A stretch of DNA of 46,694 nucleotides from contig JAKQOH010000060.1 of assembly GCA_029565415.1 (NCBI GenBank), positions 1 through 46,694 of the forward strand. The letters are read 5' to 3'. The notes below the pieces were generated by a model. It was not told the DNA's origin and did no database searches. It saw nothing but the letters and a program-made list of their open reading frames with translations. This document shows positions 24,784 to 33,873 of this stretch, in pieces (position 1 is the stretch's first letter; every line of letters begins with the position of its first letter). Source of the stretch: Candidatus Rifleibacteriota bacterium. Lineage in GTDB: Bacteria; Riflebacteria; Ozemobacteria; Ozemobacterales; Ozemobacteraceae. A program made the position numbers and the translations under genes.

Positions 24784-27050
24784 CAACTGAACCCCCGTTT
24801 CCGACGGATGATCCACTCGGCCAGCGGAAGGGCGAGCAGCAGCGCCAGCAGCAGGCCGCTGTCCTGGGCGTCGAAGGATTTCGTCTCCTGCTTTTTCCCC
24901 GGTGTGGGCCTGATCGCCTCGAGCAGCTCGTCGCGTGCCTCGACGGGGCGATGGGCGCCGCCCGTGGAGGAGGCGAGCCGGCTCATCAGATCGGTCTGCA
25001 CCTCGGGATTGTCGAACTCGGCCGTCGGCACCTCGACGAGGAGCTGGCCCCGGGCTTCCCCGAGCAGGGAACCCTGGTGGACGGCCTTTGCCGTGATCGT
25101 GTGGAGCCCGCGCGCGGCCGGGATGAAGGTGGACTCGTAGCAGCCCTTCTCGGTGGTCGCGGTGAACGTCAGCGAGACAGGTTCGCCGCCGGCCGTACTC
25201 ATCTGGGCCGATACCTGGGCCGTGTCGACCGGCCGGCGCCGGGTGTCGCTCACCCAGACGCGCAGCACGGCCGGCTGACCCGTGAAGCCGCGCGACGAGG
25301 GCAGTTCCAGCGTGACCTGGGCGTCTTCGCGCCGGTTCGCAAGCCATTTGAGAGTGTTCATCACGAACGCCGTATACGGCCGGATCGTCCGGTCGGTCGG
25401 CACCTGGGTGAACCCCATCGGCCACAGCGGGCCGCCGCACAACATCGCCACGTTGCCCTGGCCGACCCGATGCGTGAGAAACGCCGGCTGGGCCGCCCCG
25501 TTCCGCTCGATCGTGCTCGAAAGCAGCGTCTCGGCCCCGCTCTTGCGGGCCTGGTAGGTGAACAGGCCGTCGAGCTTCGGCAGCGAGGCGAAGAACTCCT
25601 GGTTCTCGATCGGATCGTCGAGCAGTCGCAGGAAGGCATACGGCGTATCCCGCGCGGCGAGGACGAGGCTGCACGGTGTGCCGGTCCAGGACTCCCCGGT
25701 GAGCTCGACGGGAAACAGGGCCTTCAGTTTCGAGCCGGCATACCCCAGATCGGCGTATCCGCTCGATCCAGGCAGGATCAGCAGGCCGGTCTTGCCCGTC
25801 TCGATCCGCCCCAGGAGAAGCTCGGCGTGAGGCTCGAGAACCGAGGCCGGCAGGCCGGCCAGTATGACCACGTCGGCATCCTCGAGATCGGTCAGGACGG
25901 GTGCGGGAACGGCGGCTTTCAGCTCGGAATCCACGGTCGGGAGCCAGCGGTTCTCCCCGACGCGCGTCCAGCCGTACACGTGGGCGTTCGGGTCGCTGCG
26001 CGCGGCAGACCGGATGAAGGTTTGGTCCCAGCCCGGGGAGCCCGCGAGCATCACGATCTTGAGCCGCTCCTTCACGACCTTCAGCAGGAAGCCGGTCTCG
26101 TTGTTCTCGTGCGTCAACTCCCCGGCGAACTTCGGCACCGAGACGGCAAAGGTGAAGGCACCCTCCGTGTCGCAGGGAATGTTGATGGCGAAGGGGATCC
26201 GGCTCTGGCCGGCGGGAGCCGCCACGTCGAGGGACGTGAAGGGGGCCCCGTCTTTCGTTATCGTTATTGGTATTGTATTAGAAGCTATTCTCTGGACGCG
26301 GAGTTCGCCGCGCAGTCGGACCAGCGAGTTGAGATACCCGACCGAGGGCGGCCGCTCGAGAGAGACGGCGAGATCGCTCACCTGGCCGGTGCGGCCGGTT
26401 CCCAGAAAATACAGGGGGGTGCGGTGGCGGGCGAGCGCGTCGAGGGGGTTGTCGCCGGTGTTGTGTGCCCCGTCCGTCAGCAGGATGACGCCGAGCAGGT
26501 TGCCCTCGCCGAGGTGGTTCGTGATGTCCGTCACGGCGCGGGTCAGGTTCGTCTGGGGGCCGTCGGGGGCGAGGCCGAACGAGGCCACGTCATCGCGGCT
26601 GAGCGGGGCGACGGAGCCGGCGAACGAGAACAGGGCGGGGCTGATTCCCGTGCGGCGCTCCAGTTCATCGATCAGGCGGCCTTTCCCGAGAGCTTCCTGG
26701 ACGCGCTCGAGGCGGCTGACCCCCTCCTCCCGTATGCTCATGCTGCGCGAGGTGTCGATCACGACCGCGAGCTTGTTCTTCTGGGGAATCCACCCGGAAA
26801 CCGTGCATTTCAGGCCGGCGAGCAGCACGAGCAGGCCGGCGACGAAGGCCAGGCGCAGCCCCGTGAGCGTGAGGAACAGCGGTCTCGAGCAGGGCTTGTC
26901 CTCGACCCGGTAGGTCAGCAGGAAGGCCGGAACCGCCACCAGCAGGGCGAGAAGCAGGCCCGCCCAACCCCAGCCGAGCGTGAACCGCACCGACTCGATC
27001 GTCTGGATCGGCGCCGTTTCGAATCCGAGCAGCTTCAGGAGCGTGTTCAC
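24783..27050 (-). CDS. VWA-domain membrane protein with glutamine-amidotransferase-like domain
   Basis: The GTG at 27050 is chosen: GGGAGGG precedes it and it overlaps the BatA stop as GTGA. Of 755 residues, two N-terminal transmembrane helices (28-48 and 62-80) lead into a von Willebrand A domain with an intact metal site DTSRS (99-103). Residues about 330-540 look like a class-I amidotransferase fold (LKIVMLAGSPGWD, DADVVILAGLPASV, GLLILPGSSGYADLG). A beta-sandwich and a last transmembrane helix just before RRKRGFS close the protein. It probably stands in the inner membrane with the VWA domain in the periplasm. A cluster of A/T codons lies at 26252-26295. Confidence 0.85.
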   Translation of the reverse strand: MNTLLKLLGFETAPIQTIESVRFTLGWGWAGLLLALLVAVPAFLLTYRVEDKPCSRPLFLTLTGLRLAFVAGLLVLLAGLKCTVSGWIPQKNKLAVVIDTSRSMSIREEGVSRLERVQEALGKGRLIDELERRTGISPALFSFAGSVAPLSRDDVASFGLAPDGPQTNLTRAVTDITNHLGEGNLLGVILLTDGAHNTGDNPLDALARHRTPLYFLGTGRTGQVSDLAVSLERPPSVGYLNSLVRLRGELRVQRIASNTIPITITKDGAPFTSLDVAAPAGQSRIPFAINIPCDTEGAFTFAVSVPKFAGELTHENNETGFLLKVVKERLKIVMLAGSPGWDQTFIRSAARSDPNAHVYGWTRVGENRWLPTVDSELKAAVPAPVLTDLEDADVVILAGLPASVLEPHAELLLGRIETGKTGLLILPGSSGYADLGYAGSKLKALFPVELTGESWTGTPCSLVLAARDTPYAFLRLLDDPIENQEFFASLPKLDGLFTYQARKSGAETLLSSTIERNGAAQPAFLTHRVGQGNVAMLCGGPLWPMGFTQVPTDRTIRPYTAFVMNTLKWLANRREDAQVTLELPSSRGFTGQPAVLRVWVSDTRRRPVDTAQVSAQMSTAGGEPVSLTFTATTEKGCYESTFIPAARGLHTITAKAVHQGSLLGEARGQLLVEVPTAEFDNPEVQTDLMSRLASSTGGAHRPVEARDELLEAIRPTPGKKQETKSFDAQDSGLLLALLLALPLAEWIIRRKRGFS

Positions 27051-29200
27051 GATGACGCCCTCCCGCCGAGCCGCAGGGGGCGGTTCGCCAGAATCGACTC
27101 GGCCAGCACCGTCAGAAGCAGCGCCCACAGCAGCGGAAACGAGACGTCACGGCCTTCGCGCACCGCGACGACCTTCTGGCCGAGGCTCTGTTTCGAGCCG
27201 GCCTGGTGCTCCAATCGGATGAACCGCACGATGCGGCTCTGGGGCAGCCGTTCGAGATCGCTCTCGGCCGGCGGCGGATTGACCGCGAACGCTTCTTCGC
27301 GTTCCGTCGCGCCCTCGAAGCGGAGCCGGTAGAAGCCGGCCTGATCCGTCTGCGCCACGGTCAGATGCAGGAGTCCTTCCCCGTTGTCGCGCCGGAGCGG
27401 GATCTCCTGGGACTGGCCGGTTGGCAGGGTCAGCGAGACGCGTTTGAGGCCTTCTTCCGAGACGGTGAGGGAAACCGGCGTTCCGGGCTGGATGGCTCCG
27501 GCATTGATGCCCTGGCGGGACAGCATGCCCATGACCGAGGCGTGAACGAACGGCAGGAAGGTGGGCTTGAGCGGCCACGTCGTCCAGCCGGTGTCGGCGG
27601 TGAAGGTGACGAGCAGCGTGCGGCCCTGGCCGCGCCGTTCCTCGACGATGCCGGGCAGGCCATGGCTCATGCGCGCGAGGACCAGCGCCGAGGGGTTCGG
27701 CTGCACCTGGTAGAACTCGTATACCGGCGCGCGGCCCGGGTCACCCGAGCCGTCGGTGCCGAACGGTTTGAACGCCGGATGGCCGGTGTCGAGGTCGGTG
27801 AGCTGGTAGGCGACGGCCTTGCTGACGGCGTTGCCGACCCGTTTGAACAGCCGTGCCGGCAGCAGATACCCGCCGCCGAGGCCGTCGATCAGGGTGGCGT
27901 TGTACCAGGCCGGGTCGACCCGCGGCCCGCAGAAGGTCACGAGGCTGCCGCCGCCGAGCAGGTATTTCGAAAGCGACTTCACGAGCGCGTCGGGAAGCGA
28001 CCGCTGGTTGACGAGGAAGACCGTGGCGTATTCCGACGGATTCACCTCCCCGGTCTCCTCGGGGCTGCGGCTGTCGACGAGGAACAGCGCCCCTTCGGTG
28101 CGGTTGAGCGGATTCAGCGCGAACCGCAGGAACAGATCCTCACGGTTGGGCTTGCCGTCGCGGTCGGGCGGGGGACGAAGGATCAGGACGCGGGGCGGCG
28201 CGCGAACCTGCACGGCGAGATGCCGCACGTCGTCCTGGGGCAGCGCATCGGCCGGCAGAACGGCCCGGACGTGCTGGAACCCGGTGTCGCCGAACGTGAG
28301 CGGGATCTCGAGCCGTTTCGACCCGTTCGGGCCCAGCTCGATCGTCTGTTCGCTTTTCTTGTCGTCCCCGACGAGAATCGAGAGACGCGTGGTGTGGGGC
28401 TGGGCCGAATGGTTGACGACGGTCGCGCGCAACGTGGCGGGCCGGCCTTTCATGACCATCGGGTCATCGATGGCCAGTTCCGTCACGGCCAGGTTCGGCG
28501 GGGCCGCGTCCCCGACCTGGACGAGAACGAGATCGATCGACGGGTCGATCCGCTTCAGGTCGTAGGTGGCCAGAAGCGGCTCCCACGAGGATTTCGTCAG
28601 GTCGGTCACGAGATACACCGTCCGCCGGAACGCGCGCACGGGGGCCAGCAGCTTGAGCGCGGGCTGGAGAGCGCCGGCGAGGTTCGTTCCCGCCGCGCTG
28701 AGCGGGGCGTTGCGAACGGCCTCTTTCAGCTCGTTCTTGTCCCAGGTCAGTTGCGGGAACAGCACCGTCCCCGGATCGTTGCATAAAATAACGGATGCTT
28801 TGTCATACGGCCCCATCTGGTCGACGATCTCGATGGCGCGTGCCCGGGCCGTGTTGAACAGCGAGATGCCCTGGTGCGTCGTGCCCATCGAGAGGGAGTT
28901 GTCGAGGATCACGACGAATGCGGCGGGGGCGCCGGTGCCCGCCGAAAGCGCGCCGCCACCGATGAAGGGACGGGCGAACGCGAGCGTGAGAAGCAATACG
29001 GCCAGGATGCGGAGGGCCAGCAGCAGCAGGTGGCGCAGCTTCATGCGGCGCGTCATCGCCTCGACCGAAAGCCGGATCAGCCGCAGGCTCGGAAAGTCGC
29101 GCGGAACGGGCGTGCGCCGGTAATACAGGTGCAGCCAGAGGGGCACGCCGACCGCCAGGGCGCCGGTCAGCAGCCACGGGTTTCCGAAGGAGAGGGGCAT
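27047..29200 (-). CDS. BatA-type aerotolerance/VWA membrane protein
   Basis: A 717-residue protein. The N-terminal 80 residues match the BatA domain: a first helix (GNPWLLTGALAVGVPLWLHL), the RTPVPRDFPSLRL linker and a second helix (LLLLALRILAVLLLTLAFARPF). A VWA domain follows with DNSLS (100-104) as metal site. Ig-like and amidotransferase-like segments fill the middle, and a C-terminal helix precedes RPLRLGG. BatA proteins work with MoxR ATPases and DUF58 proteins; the name comes from oxygen tolerance in Bacteroides. It begins 2 bp after the DUF58 stop. Confidence 0.88.
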   Translation of the reverse strand: MPLSFGNPWLLTGALAVGVPLWLHLYYRRTPVPRDFPSLRLIRLSVEAMTRRMKLRHLLLLALRILAVLLLTLAFARPFIGGGALSAGTGAPAAFVVILDNSLSMGTTHQGISLFNTARARAIEIVDQMGPYDKASVILCNDPGTVLFPQLTWDKNELKEAVRNAPLSAAGTNLAGALQPALKLLAPVRAFRRTVYLVTDLTKSSWEPLLATYDLKRIDPSIDLVLVQVGDAAPPNLAVTELAIDDPMVMKGRPATLRATVVNHSAQPHTTRLSILVGDDKKSEQTIELGPNGSKRLEIPLTFGDTGFQHVRAVLPADALPQDDVRHLAVQVRAPPRVLILRPPPDRDGKPNREDLFLRFALNPLNRTEGALFLVDSRSPEETGEVNPSEYATVFLVNQRSLPDALVKSLSKYLLGGGSLVTFCGPRVDPAWYNATLIDGLGGGYLLPARLFKRVGNAVSKAVAYQLTDLDTGHPAFKPFGTDGSGDPGRAPVYEFYQVQPNPSALVLARMSHGLPGIVEERRGQGRTLLVTFTADTGWTTWPLKPTFLPFVHASVMGMLSRQGINAGAIQPGTPVSLTVSEEGLKRVSLTLPTGQSQEIPLRRDNGEGLLHLTVAQTDQAGFYRLRFEGATEREEAFAVNPPPAESDLERLPQSRIVRFIRLEHQAGSKQSLGQKVVAVREGRDVSFPLLWALLLTVLAESILANRPLRLGGRASS

Positions 29201-29202
29201 GG

Positions 29203-30120
29203 TCAGGCCAGCCGCGCGCCGACGGACTGGCGGCGCGTGAAGAAACTCTTGAGACTCGCCTCGACCGGCCGCGAGGTGTCGGCCAGCAGGTAGTCGATGC
29301 CGGATTTGCGCAGCGCGGACTGGAATGCCCCGACATACTGCTGCAGGCGGCGCAGATACTCGCGGCGCAGCGAAAACGCGTCGGTGATCAGCTCGGAGCG
29401 GTCCTCGAGGTCGCGGAACAGCGTCGTGTCCTCGAACGGGAAGGTCAGCTCGTGGTGGTCGAGGATGTGGAACAGCAGCACCTCGTGGCGCCGCGTGCGA
29501 AGCTGGCGCACCTTGTTGATGATCGTCTCGGCGTTGTCCATCAGGTCCGAGAAGATGATCAGCAGGCCCCGCTTGCGCATCGTGCCGGCCACCCGGTCGA
29601 GGGCATCCCCGATATCCGTGCGGTCCTGCGGCGCCGTCTGCTCGAGTTCGGTGCAGATGCTCTTGAGCTGCGCCATCCCCGTGCGGGGCCGGATCACCCG
29701 ACGCACCCCGTCGGCGAACGTGACGAGGCCGACCGAATCCTGCTGCCGCAGCATCAGATACGCGAGGGAAGCGGCGAGCGTGGCCGCGTATTCCAGCTTG
29801 CTCATCGGCGCGTTCCCGCCCCGGTAGCCCATCGAGCCGCTCGTGTCCATGATCAGGTAGCCCGAGAGGTTCGTCTCCTCCTCGTGCTCCTTGATGTAAT
29901 ACTTGTCGGTGCGGGCATACACCTTCCAGTCGATGTCCTTGAGCGGGTCGCCCGGAACATACTGGCGGTATTCGGAGAACTCGACGTTGAACCCCTTGAA
30001 CGGGCTCTTGTGGAGCCCCTCGACGAACCCCTCCACGACGTTGCGGGCCTTGATCTCGAGGGCTGCCAGCGAGGCGAGCACCTTCGGATCGAGGAACCGG
30101 GAGAGGCGGGATGTCGTCAT
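29203..30120 (-). CDS. DUF58 protein with VWA-like fold
   Basis: 305 residues, no membrane helix, cytoplasmic. The DUF58 signature EYRQYVPGDPLKDIDWKVYA lies at residues 50-69, and a VWA-type metal site DTSGS at 92-96. These proteins are thought to be partners or clients of MoxR ATPases. The ATG is preceded by 28 bp of AT-rich sequence with no ribosome site, so translation may depend on coupling to moxR or on an unstructured leader. Confidence 0.93.
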   Translation of the reverse strand: MTTSRLSRFLDPKVLASLAALEIKARNVVEGFVEGLHKSPFKGFNVEFSEYRQYVPGDPLKDIDWKVYARTDKYYIKEHEEETNLSGYLIMDTSGSMGYRGGNAPMSKLEYAATLAASLAYLMLRQQDSVGLVTFADGVRRVIRPRTGMAQLKSICTELEQTAPQDRTDIGDALDRVAGTMRKRGLLIIFSDLMDNAETIINKVRQLRTRRHEVLLFHILDHHELTFPFEDTTLFRDLEDRSELITDAFSLRREYLRRLQQYVGAFQSALRKSGIDYLLADTSRPVEASLKSFFTRRQSVGARLA

Positions 30121-30148
30121 GATATGATTATGAGTATTATATCAGTGG

Positions 30149-31171
30149 TTATTCCCGGGGCTCGGGAACGGCGGCGAGGATGCGCTCGATGATCGTGTCG
30201 GTCGTGATGCCCTCGGCCTCGGCGTTGAAGTTCAGCAGCACGCGGTGGCGGAGCACGGCGTAGGCGAGTGCCCGCACGTCCTCGGTCGCCACGTAGGAAC
30301 GGCCCTGCAACACGGCGCGGGCCTTGCCGGCCAGCACGAGATACTGGCTCGCGCGGGGACCGGCGCCCCAGGTGACGAAGTCGTTCACGAAGGCCAGCCC
30401 GCCTTCCTTCTTCGGCCGGGTCGCCTCGGCGATCGAGACGGCATACTTCACGACGCGGTCGGAGACGGGGACGCGGCGCACCATTTCCTGGAGCTCGAGG
30501 ATCCGGGTGCGGCTCAGGACGGGCCGCAGTTCCGGTTCGGCGCCGCCGGTCGTGGCCTTGACCATCGCGACCTCCTCGTCCATCGGCGGATACTCGATCC
30601 GGACGTTGAACATGAACCGGTCGAGCTGGGCTTCGGGCAGCGGATACGTGCCTTCCTGCTCGATCGGGTTCTGGGTGGCGAGCACGAAGAACGGCGCCTC
30701 GAGCGGGTAGGTCTTGCCGCCGCTGGTGACCACGCGTTCCTGCATTGCCTGGAGCAGCGCCGCCTGGGTCTTCGGCGGGGTGCGGTTGATCTCGTCGGCC
30801 AGCAGGATCTGCGTGAACAGCGGCCCCTCGACGAACCGGAACCGGCGTTCGCGCGTCGTCTGGTCCTCTTCGAGGATGTCGGTGCCGATGATGTCGGTCG
30901 GCATCAAATCGGGCGTGAACTGGATCCGCCGGAAGTTCAAATCCAGCAGCTTGGCCAGGGTGTTGACCAGCAGCGTCTTGCCGAGGCCGGGAACGCCGAT
31001 CAGCAGCACGTGGCCACGGGCGAAGAGGGCATACAGCACTTCCTCCACGACCTTGTTCTGACCGATGAACACCTTGCCGATCTCGCGCAGAACCTGCTCG
31101 CGGGCTTTGCGGATATCCGACAGGGCGGTGATGTCCTGCTGTTCCTGGGCGCTGGCCTTGGTTTCCAACAT
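30149..31171 (-). CDS. moxR: MoxR-family AAA+ ATPase
   Basis: The ATG at 31171 follows GGAGGTCAGC, a strong ribosome site; longer frames upstream are discarded. The 340-residue protein has Walker A GVPGLGKT (59-66), Walker B LLADEIN (123-129) and the MoxR helix-2 insert pattern RTPPKTQAALLQAMQE. The C-terminal lid carries the usual FVTWGAGPRASQYL segment. MoxR ATPases act as chaperones that mature or remodel membrane or metal proteins, together with VWA partners. It is the first gene of the nine-gene operon, which runs to 15277 without a visible terminator. Confidence 0.96.
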   Translation of the reverse strand: MLETKASAQEQQDITALSDIRKAREQVLREIGKVFIGQNKVVEEVLYALFARGHVLLIGVPGLGKTLLVNTLAKLLDLNFRRIQFTPDLMPTDIIGTDILEEDQTTRERRFRFVEGPLFTQILLADEINRTPPKTQAALLQAMQERVVTSGGKTYPLEAPFFVLATQNPIEQEGTYPLPEAQLDRFMFNVRIEYPPMDEEVAMVKATTGGAEPELRPVLSRTRILELQEMVRRVPVSDRVVKYAVSIAEATRPKKEGGLAFVNDFVTWGAGPRASQYLVLAGKARAVLQGRSYVATEDVRALAYAVLRHRVLLNFNAEAEGITTDTIIERILAAVPEPRE

Positions 31172-31199
31172 GCTGACCTCCGGGAGAGATAGAGGCCCC

Positions 31200-31228
31200 A
31201 CAGTATCATGGAATTCCCCCCCGGGCAA
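31200..31228 (-). promoter_or_regulatory. Candidate promoter of the MoxR operon
   Basis: On the minus strand TTGCCC (plus 31223-31228) and TACTGT (plus 31200-31205) are 17 bp apart, about 29 bp before the moxR start. The match is modest, but the position in the 151-bp divergent gap is right. Confidence 0.35.
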
Positions 31229-31285
31229 ATCCGTGTGAGAGCGCTCAGACGTCCGTGCCTGTCGACGGGGTCGGTGCCGGTCCGG

Positions 31286-31315
31286 TTGACGCCGCCGGAA
31301 GGGCCGTGCTAGAAC
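31286..31315 (+). promoter_or_regulatory. Candidate promoter of the amrS operon
   Basis: TTGACG (31286-31291) and TAGAAC (31310-31315) are 18 bp apart. Transcription would begin at about 31322, one base before the first ATG of the radical-SAM gene. If real, the mRNA is leaderless, or the second in-frame ATG at 31341 is the true start. Confidence 0.4.
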
Positions 31316-31322
31316 TGGAGCG

Positions 31323-32318
31323 ATGCGTACACCCGATTTCATGCGCGAGGAAGGCACGCTCACCGAGTGCCTGCTGTGCCCAAACCGCTGCCGCATCGCC
31401 GACGGACGCCGGGGCCGATGCCTGGCCCGCGGCCGCGAACAGGGGCGCGGCGTCCTGCACAATTACGCCCAGGTCACCTCGGCGCATGTCGATCCGGTCG
31501 AGAAAAAGCCGCTGTATCATTTCCACCCCGGCCGCCCGATCTTCTCGATCGGCTCCTACGGCTGCAATCTCGCCTGCCGGTTCTGCCAGAACTATGAAAT
31601 ATCGCAACAGATATGCCCGACCGAACCGGTCCAGCCCGACCGCCTCGCGGAATGGGCCGCCGAAGTGCCCGGCAATATCGGGGTCGCGTTCACCTACAAC
31701 GAGCCGGGGATCTGGTACGAGTATATCGTCGATGCAGCCCCGTTCCTGAAGAAGCGCGACCTGTCGGTCGTGATGGTCACCAACGGCTACCTCGAGCCCG
31801 AGCCGTGGCGCAACCTGTGCGGGGTGGTCGATGCGATGAACATCGATCTGAAGGGGTTCACGCCCGAATTCTATCGCGATATCACCCGCGGTGCGCTCGA
31901 GCCGGTGCTCGCGAACATCACGACCGCCGTCCGGGCCGGGGTTCACGTCGAGCTGACGAACCTCGTCGTCCCCGGCCTCAACGATGATCCGGCCGTGTTC
32001 GGCCGCATGATCGACTGGATCGCCGCCCTCTCGCCTGAGCTGCCGCTCCACCTGTCCCGCTACTTCCCGCGTTTCCACGAGCATGCCCCACCGACGCCGC
32101 CCGAAACGCTCGAAGCGTTCGCCCGCACCGCAAACGAACGTCTCCGGTATGTCTACGTCGGCAACCTGGCCACCGAGCACGGCCAGGACACGCTTTGCCC
32201 GGCCTGCAGGGCGCCCGTCATCCGCCGCTCGGGGTATCACGTCGAGGTGGTGCGGCGCAGCGCGACGTGCTCCTGCGGCAACCGCCTCCCGATCAAGGGG
32301 TTCGAAGACCATGACTGA
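31323..32318 (+). CDS. amrS: AmmeMemoRadiSam-system radical SAM enzyme
   Basis: A 331-residue cytoplasmic enzyme. ECLLCPNRCRIADGRRGRC is the N-terminal cysteine region of the AmrS/PflA-like branch. CNLACRFC (81-88) is the CxxxCxxC site for the SAM-binding iron-sulphur cluster, and a C-terminal CPACRA plus CSCGN may bind another metal. The group is a radical-SAM enzyme of unknown reaction, usually encoded with AmrA (AMMECR1) and AmrB (Memo). Neither is within the window. It overlaps the next gene by 8 bp and heads the ABC-importer operon. Confidence 0.92.
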   Translation: MRTPDFMREEGTLTECLLCPNRCRIADGRRGRCLARGREQGRGVLHNYAQVTSAHVDPVEKKPLYHFHPGRPIFSIGSYGCNLACRFCQNYEISQQICPTEPVQPDRLAEWAAEVPGNIGVAFTYNEPGIWYEYIVDAAPFLKKRDLSVVMVTNGYLEPEPWRNLCGVVDAMNIDLKGFTPEFYRDITRGALEPVLANITTAVRAGVHVELTNLVVPGLNDDPAVFGRMIDWIAALSPELPLHLSRYFPRFHEHAPPTPPETLEAFARTANERLRYVYVGNLATEHGQDTLCPACRAPVIRRSGYHVEVVRRSATCSCGNRLPIKGFEDHD

Positions 32319-32907
32319 CATCGACGATCCGCTCGAAACACCGTCCAACCCTGTTCCAGACCCTGCCCCCGGCACCGCCGGCCGCTCGTTCGACTGGGGT
32401 CCGCCCGTCGCCGGCCCTTCGGAGGGCATCAAGGAATGGGCGGTCTATGGACTGATCGTCGTGCTCGTTTCCCTGGTGGGCTGGTTCCTCATCGATACGG
32501 CCCCGGATATGCCTCGCACCTCCTCCGAAGAGGCTGCCGACGAGGCCGTTCCCGCCGACGCAACCACCGCGCCGCCCGCCGTCGCACCGCCCGCTCCGGT
32601 CACCCGGCCGACCGTCACGGCCGGCGAGCCCGTTCCCGTCGTCACGAAGCCCCGGTTCCACGTCCAGTTGGGCGCCTTCGGGGATGAGGAGACGGCCCGC
32701 TCGACCGGCGACGCCCTGAAAAAGAAGGGGTTCGACGCGGCGATCATGGCCCCCGACGACCAGTACGAGATGTATCGTGTGCTGATGGGCCCCTTCGATC
32801 GTGAAGACGAGGCCGAGGCCCTCGCGCGCAAACTCAACGAACTCGACTTCCCCTGTTTCGTGATAGAATCCGCCTACGTCCAGAATCGAGAGGAGGAGGC
32901 CCCGTGA
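32311..32907 (+). CDS. SPOR-domain single-pass membrane protein
   Basis: A 198-residue bitopic protein: acidic cytoplasmic N-terminus, one transmembrane helix (about residues 44-61), an Ala/Pro/Thr-rich linker, then a SPOR domain from about 113 (FHVQLGAFGDEETARSTGDA ... YRVLMGPFDREDEAEAL). SPOR domains bind denuded peptidoglycan at division sites. The start overlaps the amrS end and the stop overlaps the permease start (GTGA), so it is locked into the operon. The domain call is firm; the reason for pairing with a sugar importer is not evident. Confidence 0.87.
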   Translation: MTDIDDPLETPSNPVPDPAPGTAGRSFDWGPPVAGPSEGIKEWAVYGLIVVLVSLVGWFLIDTAPDMPRTSSEEAADEAVPADATTAPPAVAPPAPVTRPTVTAGEPVPVVTKPRFHVQLGAFGDEETARSTGDALKKKGFDAAIMAPDDQYEMYRVLMGPFDREDEAEALARKLNELDFPCFVIESAYVQNREEEAP

Positions 32908-33857
32908 GCGCTCCGCAGAATTCCCGGGAAACGGCGAGCTCGCTGCTGTTCTTGTCCCCGTTTCTCATCCTGTTCTCGGTGTTCCTGCTCTTCCCGATTC
33001 TCTACTCGCTGTATCTGAGTTTCTATGATTCGTCCCAGGGCTTTGGTCTGACGAACCTGCGATGGGTCGGCCTTTCGAATTACTTCCAGATCCTCGGCAT
33101 CCACTGGGAAGGCGGCGCCTGGAAGTTCAACGATCCCGCCTTCTGGTGGTCGCTCGCCGTGACATTCCTCTACGGCGGCCTCAGCATCCCGCTCGGGATC
33201 GCTGCCGCACTGTTCCTGGCGCTGTTGTTGAATAACAAACTCTATGGAAAGAGCTTCTTCCGGAGTGCCTTCTTCCTGCCCAACATCCTCGACATGCTCG
33301 TGGTGGGCGTCATCTGGACCCTCATCTACGCGCCGAAATACGGGGCCCTCGCCCAGATCTCTTCGGCGATTCTGGGCCCCGAGCAGTTCTTCAACAAGGT
33401 CGGCCCGCTCGCCAGCCCCTACACGGCACTGCCGGCCATCGTGTTCGCGATGGTGCTCAAAGGGGCCGGCTTCGGCATGGTGCTGTTCCTCGCGGCCTTG
33501 CAGAACATCCCCGAGGCGGTCTACGAGGCCGCCGACATCGACGGAGCGACCAAGACCCAGCAGTTCTGGTACATCACCCTGCCGCTCCTGCAGCCGATCA
33601 TCTTCTTCATGGTCATCACCGGCATCATCGGCTCGCTCAACGCCTTCACCGAGATCTACGCGATGACGGCCGGCGGCCCCCAGATCGTCATCGGCGAGGA
33701 GACTCTCGGCTCCACCTCGGTGGCCGGATACTACCTGTACAAGCAGTTCGAGGGCGGCCGGTTCGGGTATGCCGCCGCCATCTCCTACGTGCTGCTCGCG
33801 ATCACGCTCGGCATCACCTGGATCCAGCAGCGCTTCTTCGCCGGCGACAAGCGCTGA
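32904..33857 (+). CDS. Sugar-type ABC transporter permease (MalF/UgpA-like)
   Basis: A 317-residue membrane protein with six predicted helices, starting at a GTG that overlaps the SPOR stop codon; GAGGAGG lies just upstream. The ABC coupling loop is clear: EAADIDGATKTQQFWYITLP. The protein belongs to the carbohydrate uptake-1 class, whose first permease partners a MalG-like permease and an extracellular binding protein. Its substrate cannot be assigned. The binding-protein gene lies 1.2 kb downstream. Confidence 0.92.
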   Translation: MSAPQNSRETASSLLFLSPFLILFSVFLLFPILYSLYLSFYDSSQGFGLTNLRWVGLSNYFQILGIHWEGGAWKFNDPAFWWSLAVTFLYGGLSIPLGIAAALFLALLLNNKLYGKSFFRSAFFLPNILDMLVVGVIWTLIYAPKYGALAQISSAILGPEQFFNKVGPLASPYTALPAIVFAMVLKGAGFGMVLFLAALQNIPEAVYEAADIDGATKTQQFWYITLPLLQPIIFFMVITGIIGSLNAFTEIYAMTAGGPQIVIGEETLGSTSVAGYYLYKQFEGGRFGYAAAISYVLLAITLGITWIQQRFFAGDKR

Positions 33858-33873
33858 ACAGGGAGGAATCACG

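Noticed and set aside
24951..27332. Plus-strand open frame of about 793 codons opposite the VWA gene
   Set aside because: It crosses the boundary of two coupled real genes and has no recognisable protein features.
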